Assembly (NCBI GenBank): GCA_030152425.1
Contig: JASLJP010000037.1
Coordinates: 1 to 5,218, forward strand
DNA from: Aquirhabdus sp.
GTDB lineage: Bacteria; Pseudomonadota; Gammaproteobacteria; Pseudomonadales; Moraxellaceae
Length of the DNA: 5,218 bases
Direction: 5' to 3'
The position numbers were made by a program, and so were the translations under genes. Positions 5,087 through 5,218 of this stretch are shown piece after piece; the first letter of the stretch is position 1; every line of letters begins with the position of its first letter. The notes under the pieces are model-generated. The model was not told where the DNA came from. It did not search any database and saw only the letters and a program-made list of their open reading frames with translations.

Positions 5087-5218
5087 TTAGTTGCCGACTT
5101 TGAGGCGACCACCTTTGCCCAAACCGCCTTTGACTTCTTGCGCTTTGTAGTTGCGTACCGAGCGCACGATGCCGTTATATGAATCCTTAAACGCAGCCGC
5201 GATCAGTTTGCCCTGTGC
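5087..5218 (-). CDS. C-terminus of an unassigned protein, possibly CsgG/HfaB-like
   Basis: The last 43 codons and a TAA are visible; the gene continues beyond the right edge. The tail has an amphipathic stretch AAAFKDSYNGIVRSVRNYKA (about residues 7-26 of the visible part) followed by a glycine- and lysine-rich end, GGLGKGGRLKVGN. This pattern recalls the C-termini of CsgG/HfaB-type outer-membrane-associated lipoproteins, where a helix with DAYN...VR..NYKAQ precedes a Gly-rich tail, but the fragment is too short for a firm call. The coding reading is supported by its termination just before the bidirectional terminator, which fits a leftward transcript. It is convergent with ssrS. Confidence 0.6.
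   Translation of the reverse strand, partial: AQGKLIAAAFKDSYNGIVRSVRNYKAQEVKGGLGKGGRLKVGN

Overview
This window looks like a conserved housekeeping region of a gammaproteobacterium. The gene set and order are the giveaway: ygfB, pepP, ubiH and a ubiI-type gene on the minus strand, opposed by a ZapB-like coiled-coil gene (TIGR02449 type), zapA and the 6S RNA gene ssrS on the plus strand. The protein flavour would fit Pseudomonadales (perhaps a Moraxellaceae relative) but this cannot be fixed from the sequence alone. Base composition is moderately GC-rich and even across the genes, with no insertion sequence, tRNA, rRNA or CRISPR array.

Minus-strand operon, 3490 down to 1: ygfB (UPF0149), a 66-base gap, pepP (Xaa-Pro aminopeptidase P), then ubiH and the start of a second FAD-dependent ubiquinone hydroxylase (ubiI-like). 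The pepP stop abuts the ubiH start (TAAATG), and the ubiH stop overlaps the next start (ATGA), so the last three genes look translationally coupled. The striking feature is that ubiH carries an in-frame TAA at 746-748 where the family normally has a glutamine. The frame is intact on both sides and every other motif is preserved, so this is a single-base nonsense change or a sequencing error, not a decayed gene.

Divergent control region, 3491-3678: a good sigma-70-like promoter reads rightwards, a weaker one leftwards, and an imperfect inverted repeat lies over the leftward promoter's -35 area.

Plus-strand block, 3605-5011: a 166-residue coiled-coil protein whose C-terminal end matches the small TIGR02449/ZapB-like family but which is more than twice the usual length, then zapA, a rho-independent terminator, a separate promoter and 6S RNA (about 180 nt), then a T-run, an unassigned ~75-base stretch and a strong terminator. 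The fau (ygfA) gene that commonly follows ssrS is not present here. A 20-bp-stem bidirectional terminator at 5031-5076 separates this block from a convergent minus-strand gene whose last 43 residues are visible (possibly a CsgG/HfaB-like protein).

Functionally the window brings together respiratory quinone synthesis, proline-peptide turnover, Z-ring assembly and the stationary-phase RNA regulator of RNA polymerase. I see no clearly new multi-gene system. The points worth following up are the ubiH stop codon, the enlarged ZapB-like protein, the missing fau, and two unexplained inverted repeats.
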